IMG/VR virus record: IMGVR_UViG_3300044816_000100
Location: 1-38,962 of that record
Reading direction: 5' to 3' (one strand)
Source: a virus
DNA: 38,962 nt
The notes below the pieces were generated by a model. The model did no database searches and was not told the DNA's origin. It saw only the letters and a list, made by a program, of their open reading frames with translations. Each line of letters opens with the position of its first letter. Positions within the stretch are counted from its first letter, which is position 1. Positions 29,007 to 35,472 of this stretch are shown here, in pieces. A program made the position numbers and the translations under genes.

Positions 29007-29188
29007 CGTGCGACCTCGACGGGCGCGGTGAACGCTTTCGCCCAGACGGTCGTGCGCTTCCCTTTCACCCAGCCGGCGGCGCGAGCGATGATGTCGCGGC
29101 AGTACCAGCAGGACGGGATCCGCAGGAGCGGCAGCCGCGGGTCCGGGCAGGCCGCGGCCTCGCGTTTGCTGCAGACGCCGCAGATCAC
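29003..29188 (-). CDS. Small zinc-ribbon protein
   Basis: This 61-residue protein is counted from GTG 29188, which overlaps the previous TGA. The pairs C-G-V-C near residue 3 and C-W-Y-C near residue 27 can form a zinc ribbon. The tail (W-V-K-G-K-R-T-T-V-W-A-K-A-F) is basic. It is one of several small Cys proteins in this operon. Role unknown. Confidence 0.6.
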   Translation of the reverse strand: MICGVCSKREAAACPDPRLPLLRIPSCWYCRDIIARAAGWVKGKRTTVWAKAFTAPVEVAR

Positions 29189-29370
29189 GCGGCGAGCTCT
29201 TTCGCGTCGCCGAGCGCGCGGAGCGCTTCGCTCGGGAGCTTCCCGATCGGGACGCCGCTCTCGAGAAGGAAGCACGCGGCGATCGACGGCGGCGCTAGAC
29301 CGCGCTCGGTCAGAAGCACGAACGCCGTGTCGTAGGCGCCCTGCGCGAGCGCGCGTGAGACCTCGCCCAT
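29185..29370 (-). CDS. Short hypothetical protein
   Basis: This 61-residue protein is counted from ATG 29370, with AGGGAG nine bases upstream. It is helical: A-L-A-Q-G-A-Y-D-T-A-F-V-L-L-T-E-R-G-L-A-P-P, then C-F-L-L-E-S-G-V-P-I-G-K-L-P-S-E. There is no Cys pair and no membrane segment. The stop overlaps the next start. Family not recognised. Confidence 0.6.
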   Translation of the reverse strand: MGEVSRALAQGAYDTAFVLLTERGLAPPSIAACFLLESGVPIGKLPSEALRALGDAKELAA

Positions 29371-29383
29371 CGACCGCTGCTCC

Positions 29384-29689
29384 CTAGGCCGCGGTCTGTC
29401 CACGAACCTTGTGGCGCCAGTAGACCGCGTCATTGAAGAACGGCACCGCGGCGGCGGCAACCGACGCGCCCTCGGCTTTCACCTCAACGCCGTCGAGCAA
29501 AGGATGCGTGCCGATCAGCAGGACGCCGTCGCCGGCGAACGCTCGGCGGATGTAGATCGTCCAGCCCGGGTCGCCCGTCTCCGCGTTCGGCGTCTCGAGC
29601 AGCTGCAACAGCAGAGACCCGAACTCGAACGAGTCGCCTAGGCGTTCCAGCGAACCAAGATCCGTGTCGTCGGTCAGGGCGGCCTCCAT
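29384..29689 (-). CDS. First gene of the leftward operon, paralogue of 1516-1817
   Basis: This is a 101-residue protein from ATG 29689 (a GTG at 29701 is also in frame). Residues 11-34 (D-L-G-S-L-E-R-L-G-D-S-F-E-F-G, L-L-L-Q-L-L-E) match the N-terminus of the damaged gene at 1516. The C-terminal part (W-T-I-Y-I-R-R-A-F-A-G-D-G-V-L-L-I-G-T-H, W-R-H-K-V-R-G) differs. The shared N-terminus with different bodies suggests a modular oligomerisation or partner-binding helix. The upstream leader is also shared. Function unknown. Confidence 0.68.
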   Translation of the reverse strand: MEAALTDDTDLGSLERLGDSFEFGSLLLQLLETPNAETGDPGWTIYIRRAFAGDGVLLIGTHPLLDGVEVKAEGASVAAAAVPFFNDAVYWRHKVRGQTAA

Positions 29690-29790
29690 TCGGAGTGACA
29701 CGCCCCGCAGCCATCGCTGGCCCCTACGGGATCGCCGTCAGACTGCCTTCACAACCGGACGGCAGCAATGGGCCGACCGGACCATCTTTA
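29690..29790 (-). promoter_or_regulatory. Candidate late-operon leader, copy 2
   Basis: Read leftward, this has CGGCCCATTG, CGTCCGGT, AAGGCAGTCTGA, GTAGGGGCC and ACTCCGAATGG in the same order and spacing as 1420-1515. The palindrome seen in copy 1 is decayed here (29767-29786). No clear -35/-10 pair is seen. It is the only long untranslated stretch before the coupled block that runs to 22 kb, so a promoter is expected here. Confidence 0.5.
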
Positions 29791-29824
29791 CGGCCGGTCT
29801 CGCCTACCCCACCAAGGTGAGAAG

Positions 29825-30031
29825 CTAGCCCGGCTCGGGCGGCAGATCAGACTCAGGCCGCGGCGCACGCCGAAGTCGTTGCGCTTTCCACGCCGTCGTC
29901 ACCACCCCATGCTCGACCTCGAGCTCGAGCCGGCCACGATCGATCACGCCCAACGAACGCACCAAGTCGTCAGCGAGATCCTGCTGCTCCAAACTCAGGA
30001 CGACCATCGCCGCAGCGGTGTCCTCGGCCAC
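29825..30031 (-). CDS. Small hypothetical protein
   Basis: This is a 68-residue protein with a GTG start. After a helical part (L-E-Q-Q-D-L-A-D-D-L-V-R-S-L-G) comes G-R-L-E-L-E-V-E-H-G-V-V-T-T-A, loosely like the short DUF2292-type strand pair. A weak ribosome site makes the start uncertain (an internal ATG is eight codons in). It stands alone between the secreted-protein gene and the late leader. Confidence 0.45.
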   Translation of the reverse strand: MAEDTAAAMVVLSLEQQDLADDLVRSLGVIDRGRLELEVEHGVVTTAWKAQRLRRAPRPESDLPPEPG

Positions 30032-30082
30032 AAGCTAAATAGTGCCTGCAATCGCCGGACGTTGCCAGCAGTCCAGCTTGCT

Positions 30083-30844
30083 CTAGGTGCAGGTGATCTT
30101 CACAAGGTCGACGTGCGAGCCTGGATGTCCATAGACGATGCTCTGCATTTTCACGGTCTGGCCGGCTTTGACTGAGGGCTGTAGAGCGTTCGTGTAGCCG
30201 ACGGTCACGCCCGAAGGATCGACGACGTTGGCCATCACGTAGAGGTCGTAGGAGCAGTCGTTTTGGGTGACCACTAGGTACGAGAAACAGATCGCGCCGT
30301 GCGAGTCTGATTGGCCGTTTTGGAGATCGACGCCGAAGATAGTGCGGCAGGTGGATGGCTGGTACGCGACGTTGCCGCTGCCTGTGCCATCACCGGTCCA
30401 GACAATGAAGCCGGCGGGCGGCGTGTAGGGCGCCGGCTTCGTGAGCGTCAGACTTCCTCCCGTCCATGACGTACCCCAGTTGGTGACGCTGGTGATGTCG
30501 ATCGCGTAGCGCGCCCCATCGCTCGCGCCCACGTCGCAGGAGAAACGCTGGAAGTACCTTGGCGAGCGAGCGTAGGAGTAGCCGCGTGATAGGCCGCGCC
30601 CGGTACAGCTGGCGTTGACGACCTGGACGGTCTTCGCCGCGGCGTTGCTGCCGCCGGGGTGCGAGACGATTCCTCGTGCGACCAGAGTCGCGTTGATCGC
30701 TTCCGTGGTTGCCCACGTGCTCGTCGGCTCGGGCAGCTTCGACCGCGCCGACGCCAACGGCGAGCAGCACGCGAAGACGATGGCGACGGCTGCCGAAGCC
30801 CAGCGTTTCGGGATTATCCCCTTGACACAGGGTAGATAGTCCAT
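30083..30844 (-). CDS. Secreted protein with IS-derived N-terminus
   Basis: This is a 253-residue protein. Residues 1-12 (M-D-Y-L-P-C-V-K-G-I-I-P) are encoded by the left end of the IS element. The original signal peptide follows (K-R-W-A-S-A-A-V-A-I-V-F-A-C-C-S-P-L-A-S-A). The mature part has paired Cys residues (A-S-C-T-G-R-G, F-S-C-D-V-G-A) and looks like an extracytoplasmic beta protein common in actinobacteria. The new ATG overlaps the IS small gene stop (TAATG) with AAAGGA upstream. Placed beside the repressor, it is probably lysogenic-conversion cargo. Confidence 0.7.
   Translation of the reverse strand: MDYLPCVKGIIPKRWASAAVAIVFACCSPLASARSKLPEPTSTWATTEAINATLVARGIVSHPGGSNAAAKTVQVVNASCTGRGLSRGYSYARSPRYFQRFSCDVGASDGARYAIDITSVTNWGTSWTGGSLTLTKPAPYTPPAGFIVWTGDGTGSGNVAYQPSTCRTIFGVDLQNGQSDSHGAICFSYLVVTQNDCSYDLYVMANVVDPSGVTVGYTNALQPSVKAGQTVKMQSIVYGHPGSHVDLVKITCT
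30801..30808. repeat. Left copy of 8-bp target duplication
   Basis: CAGCGTTT directly abuts the left end of the element and recurs at 32854-32861 after the right end. Eight bases is the duplication size known for IS1595-family elements. Confidence 0.9.
30809..30832 (+). repeat. Left terminal inverted repeat of IS1595-type element
   Basis: 24 bases, matching the right end with one mismatch (GATTAT here against GAATAT there). The rest, including the block CCCCTTGACACAGGG, is identical. Confidence 0.92.
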
Positions 30845-30981
30845 TATCCTTTGCCCTGTGAGGGTTTGCGACGATTCTTTTCTGCCTCTTCCTTTGCCCG
30901 GTCGGCAACCTTCTTGGGGAAGAGCTTCCGCAGAGCCTCTTCGGTCGTCAGGTCTTGCGCCTTCTTGCGCGGTCTAGCCAC
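30844..30981 (-). CDS. Small basic IS accessory protein
   Basis: This 45-residue protein is counted from GTG 30981, which has GGAGG seven bases upstream. It reads A-R-P-R-K-K-A-Q-D-L-T-T-E-E-A-L-R-K-L-F-P then a Lys/Glu helix. I recall short proteins of this type beside IS1595-family transposases; their role is unknown. Its start lies ten bases from the transposase start on the other strand, and the same AGGAGCCTCC block holds both ribosome sites. Confidence 0.68.
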   Translation of the reverse strand: MARPRKKAQDLTTEEALRKLFPKKVADRAKEEAEKNRRKPSQGKG

Positions 30982-30991
30982 AGGAGCCTCC

Positions 30992-31900
30992 GTGAACGCT
31001 GAGATGAATCTGCCCAAGCTGATCGAGCGGTTCGGCTCCGAGGACAAGTGCCGCGCCTACCTGGAAGAGCTTCGGTGGCCGGACGGCGTCGTGTGCCCGC
31101 GCTGCGAGTCCAAGAAGATTTCGCGCCTGGCCGAGCGCAAGCAGTACGAATGCTCGGATTGCCGCTACCAATTCTCCGTGACGGCCGGGACGATCATGCA
31201 CGACTCCCACCTGGACCTCTGGAAGTGGTTCCTTGCGATCTACCTGATGGTCGAGTCCAAGAAGGGGATCAGCGCCAAGCAGCTCCAGAGGATGCTCGGC
31301 GGCTCCTACAAGACCGCCTGGTATCTCTGCCACCGCATCCGAGACGCGATGGGCGACGACGAAGAGCGCCCACTGCTCGGGATCATCGAGGCTGACGAGA
31401 CGTGGCACGGCGGCAAGAAGGTCGGGCGCGGCCTCGGCCCGTACAACAGCGGCAAGACGCTCATCATCGGTGCGGTTGAGCGCAACGGAGAAGTCCGGTT
31501 GCGCGTGAGCCGTGGACGGGATCGCGGGACGCTCCACCGCTTCCTCAACGAGGTTGTAGACGACAAGGCCACCGCGATCTACACCGACGACTGGGTTGGC
31601 TACGTCGGCATTGCGGACGAGGACACCTTCCACGAGGTCGTAAACCACGCGAGCAAGGAATGGGTACGCGGAGACGTTCACAGCAACACCATCGAGAACG
31701 TCTGGAGCCTGTTCAAGCGCAGCGTCATCGGCTCCTACCATCAGGTCAGCGTCAAGCACCTGCCCGCCTACCTTGACGAACTGGAATGGCGGTACAACAA
31801 CCGAGACAACCCCTGGCTCTTCCGGGACACCGTGCGGGCGCTGACGGCTGCGGACGCGCTCACGTACAAGACTCTGACGACCCAGCCGCGTCACCCTTGA
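30992..31900 (+). CDS. IS1595-family transposase
   Basis: This is a 302-residue protein from GTG 30992 (AGGAG upstream; ATG 31004 is an alternative). Residues about 34-58 are a zinc ribbon (C-P-R-C, C-S-D-C-R-Y-Q-F), then the helical M-H-D-S-H-L-D-L-W-K-W-F. The DDE domain begins G-I-I-E-A-D-E-T-W-H-G-G-K-K, has I-Y-T-D-D-W-V-G-Y near residue 195 and S-N-T-I-E-N-V-W-S-L-F-K-R-S-V near residue 230, ending with Y-L-D-E-L-E-W-R-Y-N-N-R. It catalyses cut-and-paste or copy-type movement of the element and is apparently intact. Confidence 0.95.
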   Translation: MNAEMNLPKLIERFGSEDKCRAYLEELRWPDGVVCPRCESKKISRLAERKQYECSDCRYQFSVTAGTIMHDSHLDLWKWFLAIYLMVESKKGISAKQLQRMLGGSYKTAWYLCHRIRDAMGDDEERPLLGIIEADETWHGGKKVGRGLGPYNSGKTLIIGAVERNGEVRLRVSRGRDRGTLHRFLNEVVDDKATAIYTDDWVGYVGIADEDTFHEVVNHASKEWVRGDVHSNTIENVWSLFKRSVIGSYHQVSVKHLPAYLDELEWRYNNRDNPWLFRDTVRALTAADALTYKTLTTQPRHP

Positions 31901-31901
31901 G

Positions 31902-32804
31902 CTAGTCCCCTTCGCCTAGAGCAAGTTGGTCGTCGCTTGCGCGGTGATGCTCCCTGACGCGGACGATTCTGCGCTCAATCGACAGCTTCCCGTCGACTCG
32001 TGACTGAATTACACGAACGTCGCAATGAAGCAAGTCTCCCTTGGCGAAAGCCTCGCCGGCGTTGACGCGGGCGATGAACTCCTCGTCGTCGATCGCTGCC
32101 GAGAACTTCCGCTCCCCATCATTGAACCGCCATTTGTTGCCCTCCTCGAACACAGGAGAGACGACCTCCAAAACCATCGGCTGAACGACATCGACAATTA
32201 CGTCCTCACTACCCGGCGCAACTTCGTAGGCGGGCAGGTCGTCTTTCGTCACCTCGGCTTCTGTGGAGGAGTCGACCTTGAACCGAATCACGTCTACGCC
32301 TTCCCGATATAGCGGCGTGACGACCTGCCGGGCTTGCCGACGGATGGGGAGGCTTTTGTAGAGGGTGACCACGTCCGTTGGGATCCCCTCAAGCTTTGTG
32401 CCGTCCTCTAGCGTCAGCGTGACGTGGCCCGGCTCCGTCGTCGCGGATTCCTCTTGAACCACCTTCTGACTACCGATCGACTTGATGAGCCAGAAGAGGC
32501 TCTTCTGAGCACCGACGATCGTGAAAACGAGCCCCTCTAGGGCCTGGATGGGATTCGAGCCGAAGATGTCGACGGCGTCGTCAAACAGCTTGACCGTGTG
32601 AGCGATCAGTTCGACCTCGAACGAGCCTTCCGCCGTCGCCTTGATTTCCAGCGACACAGGCTCACGCGTCGGAAAAACGACCAGACTTGCCGTGGTGAAA
32701 ATCTCCGCGAGCGACAGCAGCGAAGGCGCTAGGTCGCGGACAGGCATCGTCCCGGACGCCAGCGCGGGACCGTCGTACGTGATGTCAAATGTCTTGTCGG
32801 CCAT
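31902..32804 (-). CDS. IS passenger protein, unknown function
   Basis: This is a 300-residue protein from ATG 32804 (an in-frame ATG two codons earlier is possible). It starts M-A-D-K-T-F-D-I-T-Y-D-G-P-A-L. A helical membrane-like part at about residues 85-112 (A-L-E-G-L-V-F-T-I-V-G-A-Q-K-S-L-F-W-L-I-K) is followed by beta-rich domains (T-L-T-L-E-D-G-T-K-L, E-G-N-K-W-R-F-N-D-G-E-R-K-F). I recall similar proteins near IS1595 transposases and elsewhere in bacteria, uncharacterised. It points against the transposase and ends two bases from its stop. Confidence 0.7.
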   Translation of the reverse strand: MADKTFDITYDGPALASGTMPVRDLAPSLLSLAEIFTTASLVVFPTREPVSLEIKATAEGSFEVELIAHTVKLFDDAVDIFGSNPIQALEGLVFTIVGAQKSLFWLIKSIGSQKVVQEESATTEPGHVTLTLEDGTKLEGIPTDVVTLYKSLPIRRQARQVVTPLYREGVDVIRFKVDSSTEAEVTKDDLPAYEVAPGSEDVIVDVVQPMVLEVVSPVFEEGNKWRFNDGERKFSAAIDDEEFIARVNAGEAFAKGDLLHCDVRVIQSRVDGKLSIERRIVRVREHHRASDDQLALGEGD

Positions 32805-32829
32805 GCGCATAGCTTCGGCCTATTCTCGT

Positions 32830-32853
32830 CCCTGTGTCAAGGGGATATTCCCG
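32830..32853 (-). repeat. Right terminal inverted repeat of IS1595-type element
   Basis: The reverse complement matches 30809-30832 in 23 of 24 positions. Confidence 0.92.
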
Positions 32854-32861
32854 CAGCGTTT
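32854..32861. repeat. Right copy of 8-bp target duplication
   Basis: CAGCGTTT, identical to 30801-30808. Confidence 0.9.
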
Positions 32862-32875
32862 CACGCCTTCCGAAG
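32862..32875 (-). other. Stranded original start of the secreted-protein gene
   Basis: Read leftward, GGAAGGC is followed by GTG (32864-32862) and then the duplicated target AAACGCTG. Without the IS this GTG would read straight into K-R-W-A-S-A-A of 30083-30844. With the IS it gives only a 14-residue peptide ending in the element. The ribosome site and start are therefore cut off from their gene. Confidence 0.7.
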
Positions 32876-33015
32876 CTACTCCGCTGGTTGACGATTGTCT
32901 AGAGCCGACCGAGGGATAGCGTTCACATTCGGGACGTAATACCTTGCCTTCTGACGCCTGCGGCGCCAGGCCGTGATCCCCGACTCGGGCGAGGAAGGAA
33001 ACGCCGCAGGGAACG

Positions 33016-33210
33016 ATGGACGAGCGTGAGCGAGCGTCCTTTATCGAGGAGATCGTCGCCGCCCTAGAAGAAGCCGGCGCACCCGAAGGAGCCGAGCTCC
33101 TTGACCTGATGCGGGCCGAGCAGGAGCTCGTCGACGTGCTCGCGGTCTTGCGCCGTCAGATCGCGGCGATCGTCAGGCGTTCGACACGACAGCGGCCACT
33201 AGACGACTGA
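33016..33210 (+). CDS. Small helical acidic protein
   Basis: This is a 64-residue protein with an ATG start and AGGGAA upstream. It is strongly helical (F-I-E-E-I-V-A-A-L-E-E-A-G, E-L-L-D-L-M-R-A-E-Q-E-L-V-D-V-L-A-V-L-R-R-Q-I). The 3' end overlaps the convergent repressor gene by 38 bases. It lies in the space between IS and repressor. No family recognised. The 154-bp gap upstream (32862-33015) may hold its promoter and that of the secreted gene, but no convincing boxes are seen. Confidence 0.5.
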   Translation: MDERERASFIEEIVAALEEAGAPEGAELLDLMRAEQELVDVLAVLRRQIAAIVRRSTRQRPLDD

Positions 33211-33610
33211 CCTCACGCTCGATCGCGAGCATCCGCTGGTCAAGGTTCGCGACGTCAAGTTTGCGATCTAGCGCTGCGAAGTCTGTGCGGACCTCGGCCA
33301 GGCCCTCGACGAGGGCGTGGAGTTGGGCTTTCACATCGCCTTCCTCTTCGCGGTCGCCGTGGAGGAACCACTCGATCGGCTTGTCGAGGACGCGGGCGAT
33401 CTTGGTCAGTTCCGGCCAGTCAGGTACACGCACGTTCTCGTAGTTCTCGACCGTCCGCTTGTGGCGCTCGATCAGCTCGGCGAGCTCTTGCTGCGTTAGG
33501 CCCTTCTCGCGTCGGGCCTGCTTGATGCGGGCCTGAATCGCGGCCGGGTCGATCTGCGACACGAGCAGGAACGTACGGAAGTTGTGGCTGGTTGTCGTCC
33601 AATTATCCAT
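33173..33610 (-). CDS. XRE-family repressor, CI-like
   Basis: This is a 145-residue protein. Residues about 26-86 are an XRE/Cro-CI HTH (I-K-Q-A-R-R-E-K-G-L-T-Q-Q-E-L-A-E-L-I-E-R-H-K-R-T-V-E-N-Y-E-N). Residues about 90-140 are a coiled coil (L-H-A-L-V-E-G-L-A-E-V-R, L-D-R-K-L-D-V-A-N-L-D-Q-R-M-L-A-I-E-R-E) that may give dimers; there is no peptidase domain. AAGGTG precedes ATG. It faces the early genes across a perfect operator and probably maintains lysogeny. Confidence 0.82.
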   Translation of the reverse strand: MDNWTTTSHNFRTFLLVSQIDPAAIQARIKQARREKGLTQQELAELIERHKRTVENYENVRVPDWPELTKIARVLDKPIEWFLHGDREEEGDVKAQLHALVEGLAEVRTDFAALDRKLDVANLDQRMLAIEREVSRLVAAVVSNA

Positions 33611-33620
33611 AGGTCACACC

Positions 33621-33649
33621 TTGCATACGTCCGACGTGTGAGTTACCGT
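33621..33649 (+). promoter_or_regulatory. Candidate early rightward promoter
   Basis: TTGCAT (33621-33626), a 17-base spacer and TACCGT (33644-33649) form a plausible -35/-10 pair. Predicted transcription would start near 33656, within a few bases of the ATG at 33659, so the mRNA would be leaderless. The -10 lies inside the operator. Confidence 0.45.
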
Positions 33650-33658
33650 AACTCACAC
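33636..33658. promoter_or_regulatory. Perfect 23-bp operator palindrome
   Basis: The arms GTGTGAGTTAC and GTAACTCACAC flank a single C. It lies between the divergent repressor and ribbon-helix-helix genes and ends exactly at the ATG of the latter. A half-like GGTGTGACCT occurs near 33611-33620. It is a likely site for the XRE protein, the RHH protein or both. Confidence 0.78.
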
Positions 33659-33850
33659 ATGACGTACGAGTCCAGTCCCGCCTCGAAGAGGCCCAAGCCG
33701 AACGGCCAGCGGATCCCGGTGAGCTCGTATCTCGAGACCGAGACCTACGACGCTCTCGTCGACGCGGCGAATCGAAACGGCAGGACCGTCGCCGGCGAGA
33801 TTCGACTCGCTGTACGTGACCACCTCGAGCGCCTGGCGGCGGCCGCGTGA
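33659..33850 (+). CDS. Ribbon-helix-helix regulator, Arc/MetJ type
   Basis: This is a 63-residue protein. After a basic start, the pattern R-I-P-V-S-S-Y-L-E-T-E-T-Y-D-A-L-V-D-A-A-N-R-N-G-R-T-V-A-G-E-I is a short beta strand plus two helices of the RHH fold. ATG directly follows the operator with no ribosome site, so a leaderless transcript is likely. By position it is the Cro-like first early gene. Its stop overlaps the next start (GTGA). Confidence 0.72.
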   Translation: MTYESSPASKRPKPNGQRIPVSSYLETETYDALVDAANRNGRTVAGEIRLAVRDHLERLAAAA

Positions 33851-33999
33851 TCTCGGATTACTTCATGGCGCTGGGCTGGGTGCTGGCGTGTTGCGCGATC
33901 GCCGTCGTGATCGCCGCGGCGATCTTGCATGTCTGCTGGCTGGTCGAGGATCGCGCGCGCCGGCGTCGTCGCGGGCGGGTTAGCGGGCGGCGGCCGTAG
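33847..33999 (+). CDS. 50-residue membrane protein
   Basis: GTG 33847 overlaps the RHH stop as GTGA. Residues about 8-32 are one membrane span (A-L-G-W-V-L-A-C-C-A-I-A-V-V-I-A-A-A-I-L), followed by an Arg-rich tail (R-A-R-R-R-R-R-G-R). A small early membrane protein could act in superinfection exclusion, but this is inference from place and form. Confidence 0.55.
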   Translation: MISDYFMALGWVLACCAIAVVIAAAILHVCWLVEDRARRRRRGRVSGRRP

Positions 34000-34054
34000 T
34001 GGGTCGGGCTGCTCGGGTGGCGCGTGCTGAGGCTCGCCGGGGGGGGGTCTCGTA

Positions 34055-34492
34055 GTGGCGAGGAAGCCGTCGCATTGGGAGCGCGTGCTCGAGCTGCTGC
34101 AAGACGGGGAGGCGCACAGCCACCACGAGATTTACGCGTTGAACGTGATCGGTCATTCCCGGATCGCGGATCTGCGTGCGCGCCACTACGTGATCGAGCA
34201 GTGGCGCGAGGACGACCCGCGCACGGAAGAGACGACCTACTGGTATCGGCTGCTCGGCCGCGAGGTTCCGGCGCCGGCGGCTGTTGAGGCTTCGCCCGGT
34301 GAGGGCGAGGCGGCCGGGCTTGCGTCGGAGTTCGCCCGGTCGCTTGATGCGGGGGAGGAGGGGCTGCAGTCGGCCGTGCTCCCGGCTGCAGCCTCCCCCG
34401 CTTCAGAAGTGACACCCCAGAAGGGGTCGGCTGGTTCCGCGGGGCCGGCCGACCCCGTGCCTTTGCAGCTGAGCCTGGGCGAGGCGGCCTGA
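34055..34492 (+). CDS. Early HTH protein
   Basis: This is a 145-residue protein. Residues 1-65 (W-E-R-V-L-E-L-L-Q-D-G-E-A-H-S-H-H-E-I-Y, I-G-H-S-R-I-A-D-L-R-A-R-H-Y-V-I-E-Q-W) are a winged helix of a type common in actinophage early regions. The rest is Ala/Pro/Ser-rich linker. The GTG start follows a G-run that may serve as ribosome site. It may act in early regulation or replication. No function is established. Positions 34493-34612 after it hold no gene I can support. Confidence 0.65.
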   Translation: MARKPSHWERVLELLQDGEAHSHHEIYALNVIGHSRIADLRARHYVIEQWREDDPRTEETTYWYRLLGREVPAPAAVEASPGEGEAAGLASEFARSLDAGEEGLQSAVLPAAASPASEVTPQKGSAGSAGPADPVPLQLSLGEAA

Positions 34493-34612
34493 GAGGCGAT
34501 GCCGGCGGCATCAGTGGCCCAACGGTTCCGCGTCGCGGTCGGCTCGAACATCGCCGACGACGTCTGCCCTGACGACCAGGCGCGGCTCGCTGGCCGTCTG
34601 CTCGCGTTCGGG

Positions 34613-35443
34613 TTAGCGCGCTACCGCGGGCCGGCGCCGGCGCGGCGCCTTGCGGATGCTGGTGCGGAGCGCGCCGGCGAGGTCGACGGTGACGGGGCCT
34701 GGCTCGGGTGGATCGCCCGGCGTGTCGGGACGGACGAGCGGCTGGCCGGCGAGCTTCGCCTCGAGGAGCGTCCTGATCAGCGGCCGCTGACGGCTCTCGA
34801 GGTCGTCCGGGGCGAACGTCCCGTGCTTGCGCGTCATCCGCTCGACGAGGTCGAGCGCGAGCTCGAGCTCCTCGTCGGCTACCTCTACGCCCGCGAGTTC
34901 GTCGCGCAGCTCTTCCTCGAGGGGAACGATGTCCTCGCGGAACGCGAGCGTGCGCAGCGTCAACGCACCGTCGGTGGTCGCGCCGATCGCGCAGACGCGT
35001 TCGCTGCCCCAGCCGACGAAGCGGGCGACCGCCGCGGCGTCGCGCTCGACGAGCGCCCCAGCGATCAGCGCGTAGGGGCGAAGCGCGATCCTGCTCTTCG
35101 ACGGGACGAGCCAGTACGAGCGCTCGACGAGGACAGGGTCGACCGCGGCCTCGTCGACGAATCCGGTCACGAGCAGCGTCCGGGATTCGGGCGGCTCGAG
35201 CAGGGCGAGCTCTTCCTTGCTCAGGACGACGTACTCGCCCGGCGCGACCTCCCAGGCGGAGACGAGGTCGGCGGGCTCGAGCAGCTGCTCCTCGACGTTG
35301 CAGTAGGGCTTGAGGGTGATCGGGCTGCTGCACGCGAGGTGGAGCTTCCGGAAGTCCTCATCGCCCTTGCGACGAGCCGACGCGAGCCCGACCGGGACGA
35401 CGACGTCACCGATCTGGAGCGTCAAGTTCAGCAGCGTCTTCAC
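34613..35443 (-). CDS. ku: Ku-type DNA end-binding protein
   Basis: This 276-residue protein is counted from GTG 35443; no clear ribosome site. It follows the order of bacterial Ku: V-V-V-P-V-G-L near the start, F-R-K-L-H-L, G-E-Y-V-V-L-S-K-E-E-L-A-L-L near residue 74, V-T-G-F-V-D-E-A-A-V-D-P, S-Y-W-L-V-P, R-P-Y-A-L-I-A-G-A-L, A-R-F-V-G-W-G and L-R-T-L-A-F-R-E-D-I. The C-terminus ends R-R-R-R-P-A. Ku encircles DNA ends and recruits LigD. No ligase is in the window, so host LigD is likely used, as proposed for mycobacteriophages Omega and Corndog. It runs against its early neighbours. Confidence 0.85.
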   Translation of the reverse strand: MKTLLNLTLQIGDVVVPVGLASARRKGDEDFRKLHLACSSPITLKPYCNVEEQLLEPADLVSAWEVAPGEYVVLSKEELALLEPPESRTLLVTGFVDEAAVDPVLVERSYWLVPSKSRIALRPYALIAGALVERDAAAVARFVGWGSERVCAIGATTDGALTLRTLAFREDIVPLEEELRDELAGVEVADEELELALDLVERMTRKHGTFAPDDLESRQRPLIRTLLEAKLAGQPLVRPDTPGDPPEPGPVTVDLAGALRTSIRKAPRRRRPAVAR

Positions 35444-35472
35444 AAGACCACGGTACCGGGCGTTTCGGTCGG

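Larger units (their letters stand above)
30809..32853 (+). mobile_element. Complete IS1595-family insertion sequence with two accessory genes
   Basis: This is a 2045-bp element bounded by 24-bp inverted repeats and flanked by the 8-bp direct repeat CAGCGTTT. It carries a DDE transposase with N-terminal zinc ribbon (30992-31900), a 45-residue gene on the opposite strand (30844-30981) and a 300-residue passenger (31902-32804). All frames are open and the ends are nearly identical, so the insertion looks recent and possibly active. It lies in codon 2 of a secreted-protein gene and restores that reading frame with its own ATG. Confidence 0.93.

Noticed and set aside
30851-30991. N-terminal extension of the transposase from 30851
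   Set aside because: This part overlaps the opposite-strand IS gene and lacks motifs. GTG 30992 has its own ribosome site and agrees with the family's usual start.
33858-35333. 491-residue - strand frame
   Set aside because: Arg/Pro/Ala-rich composition without motifs; it is a shadow of early genes and overlaps the Ku coding strand in another frame.
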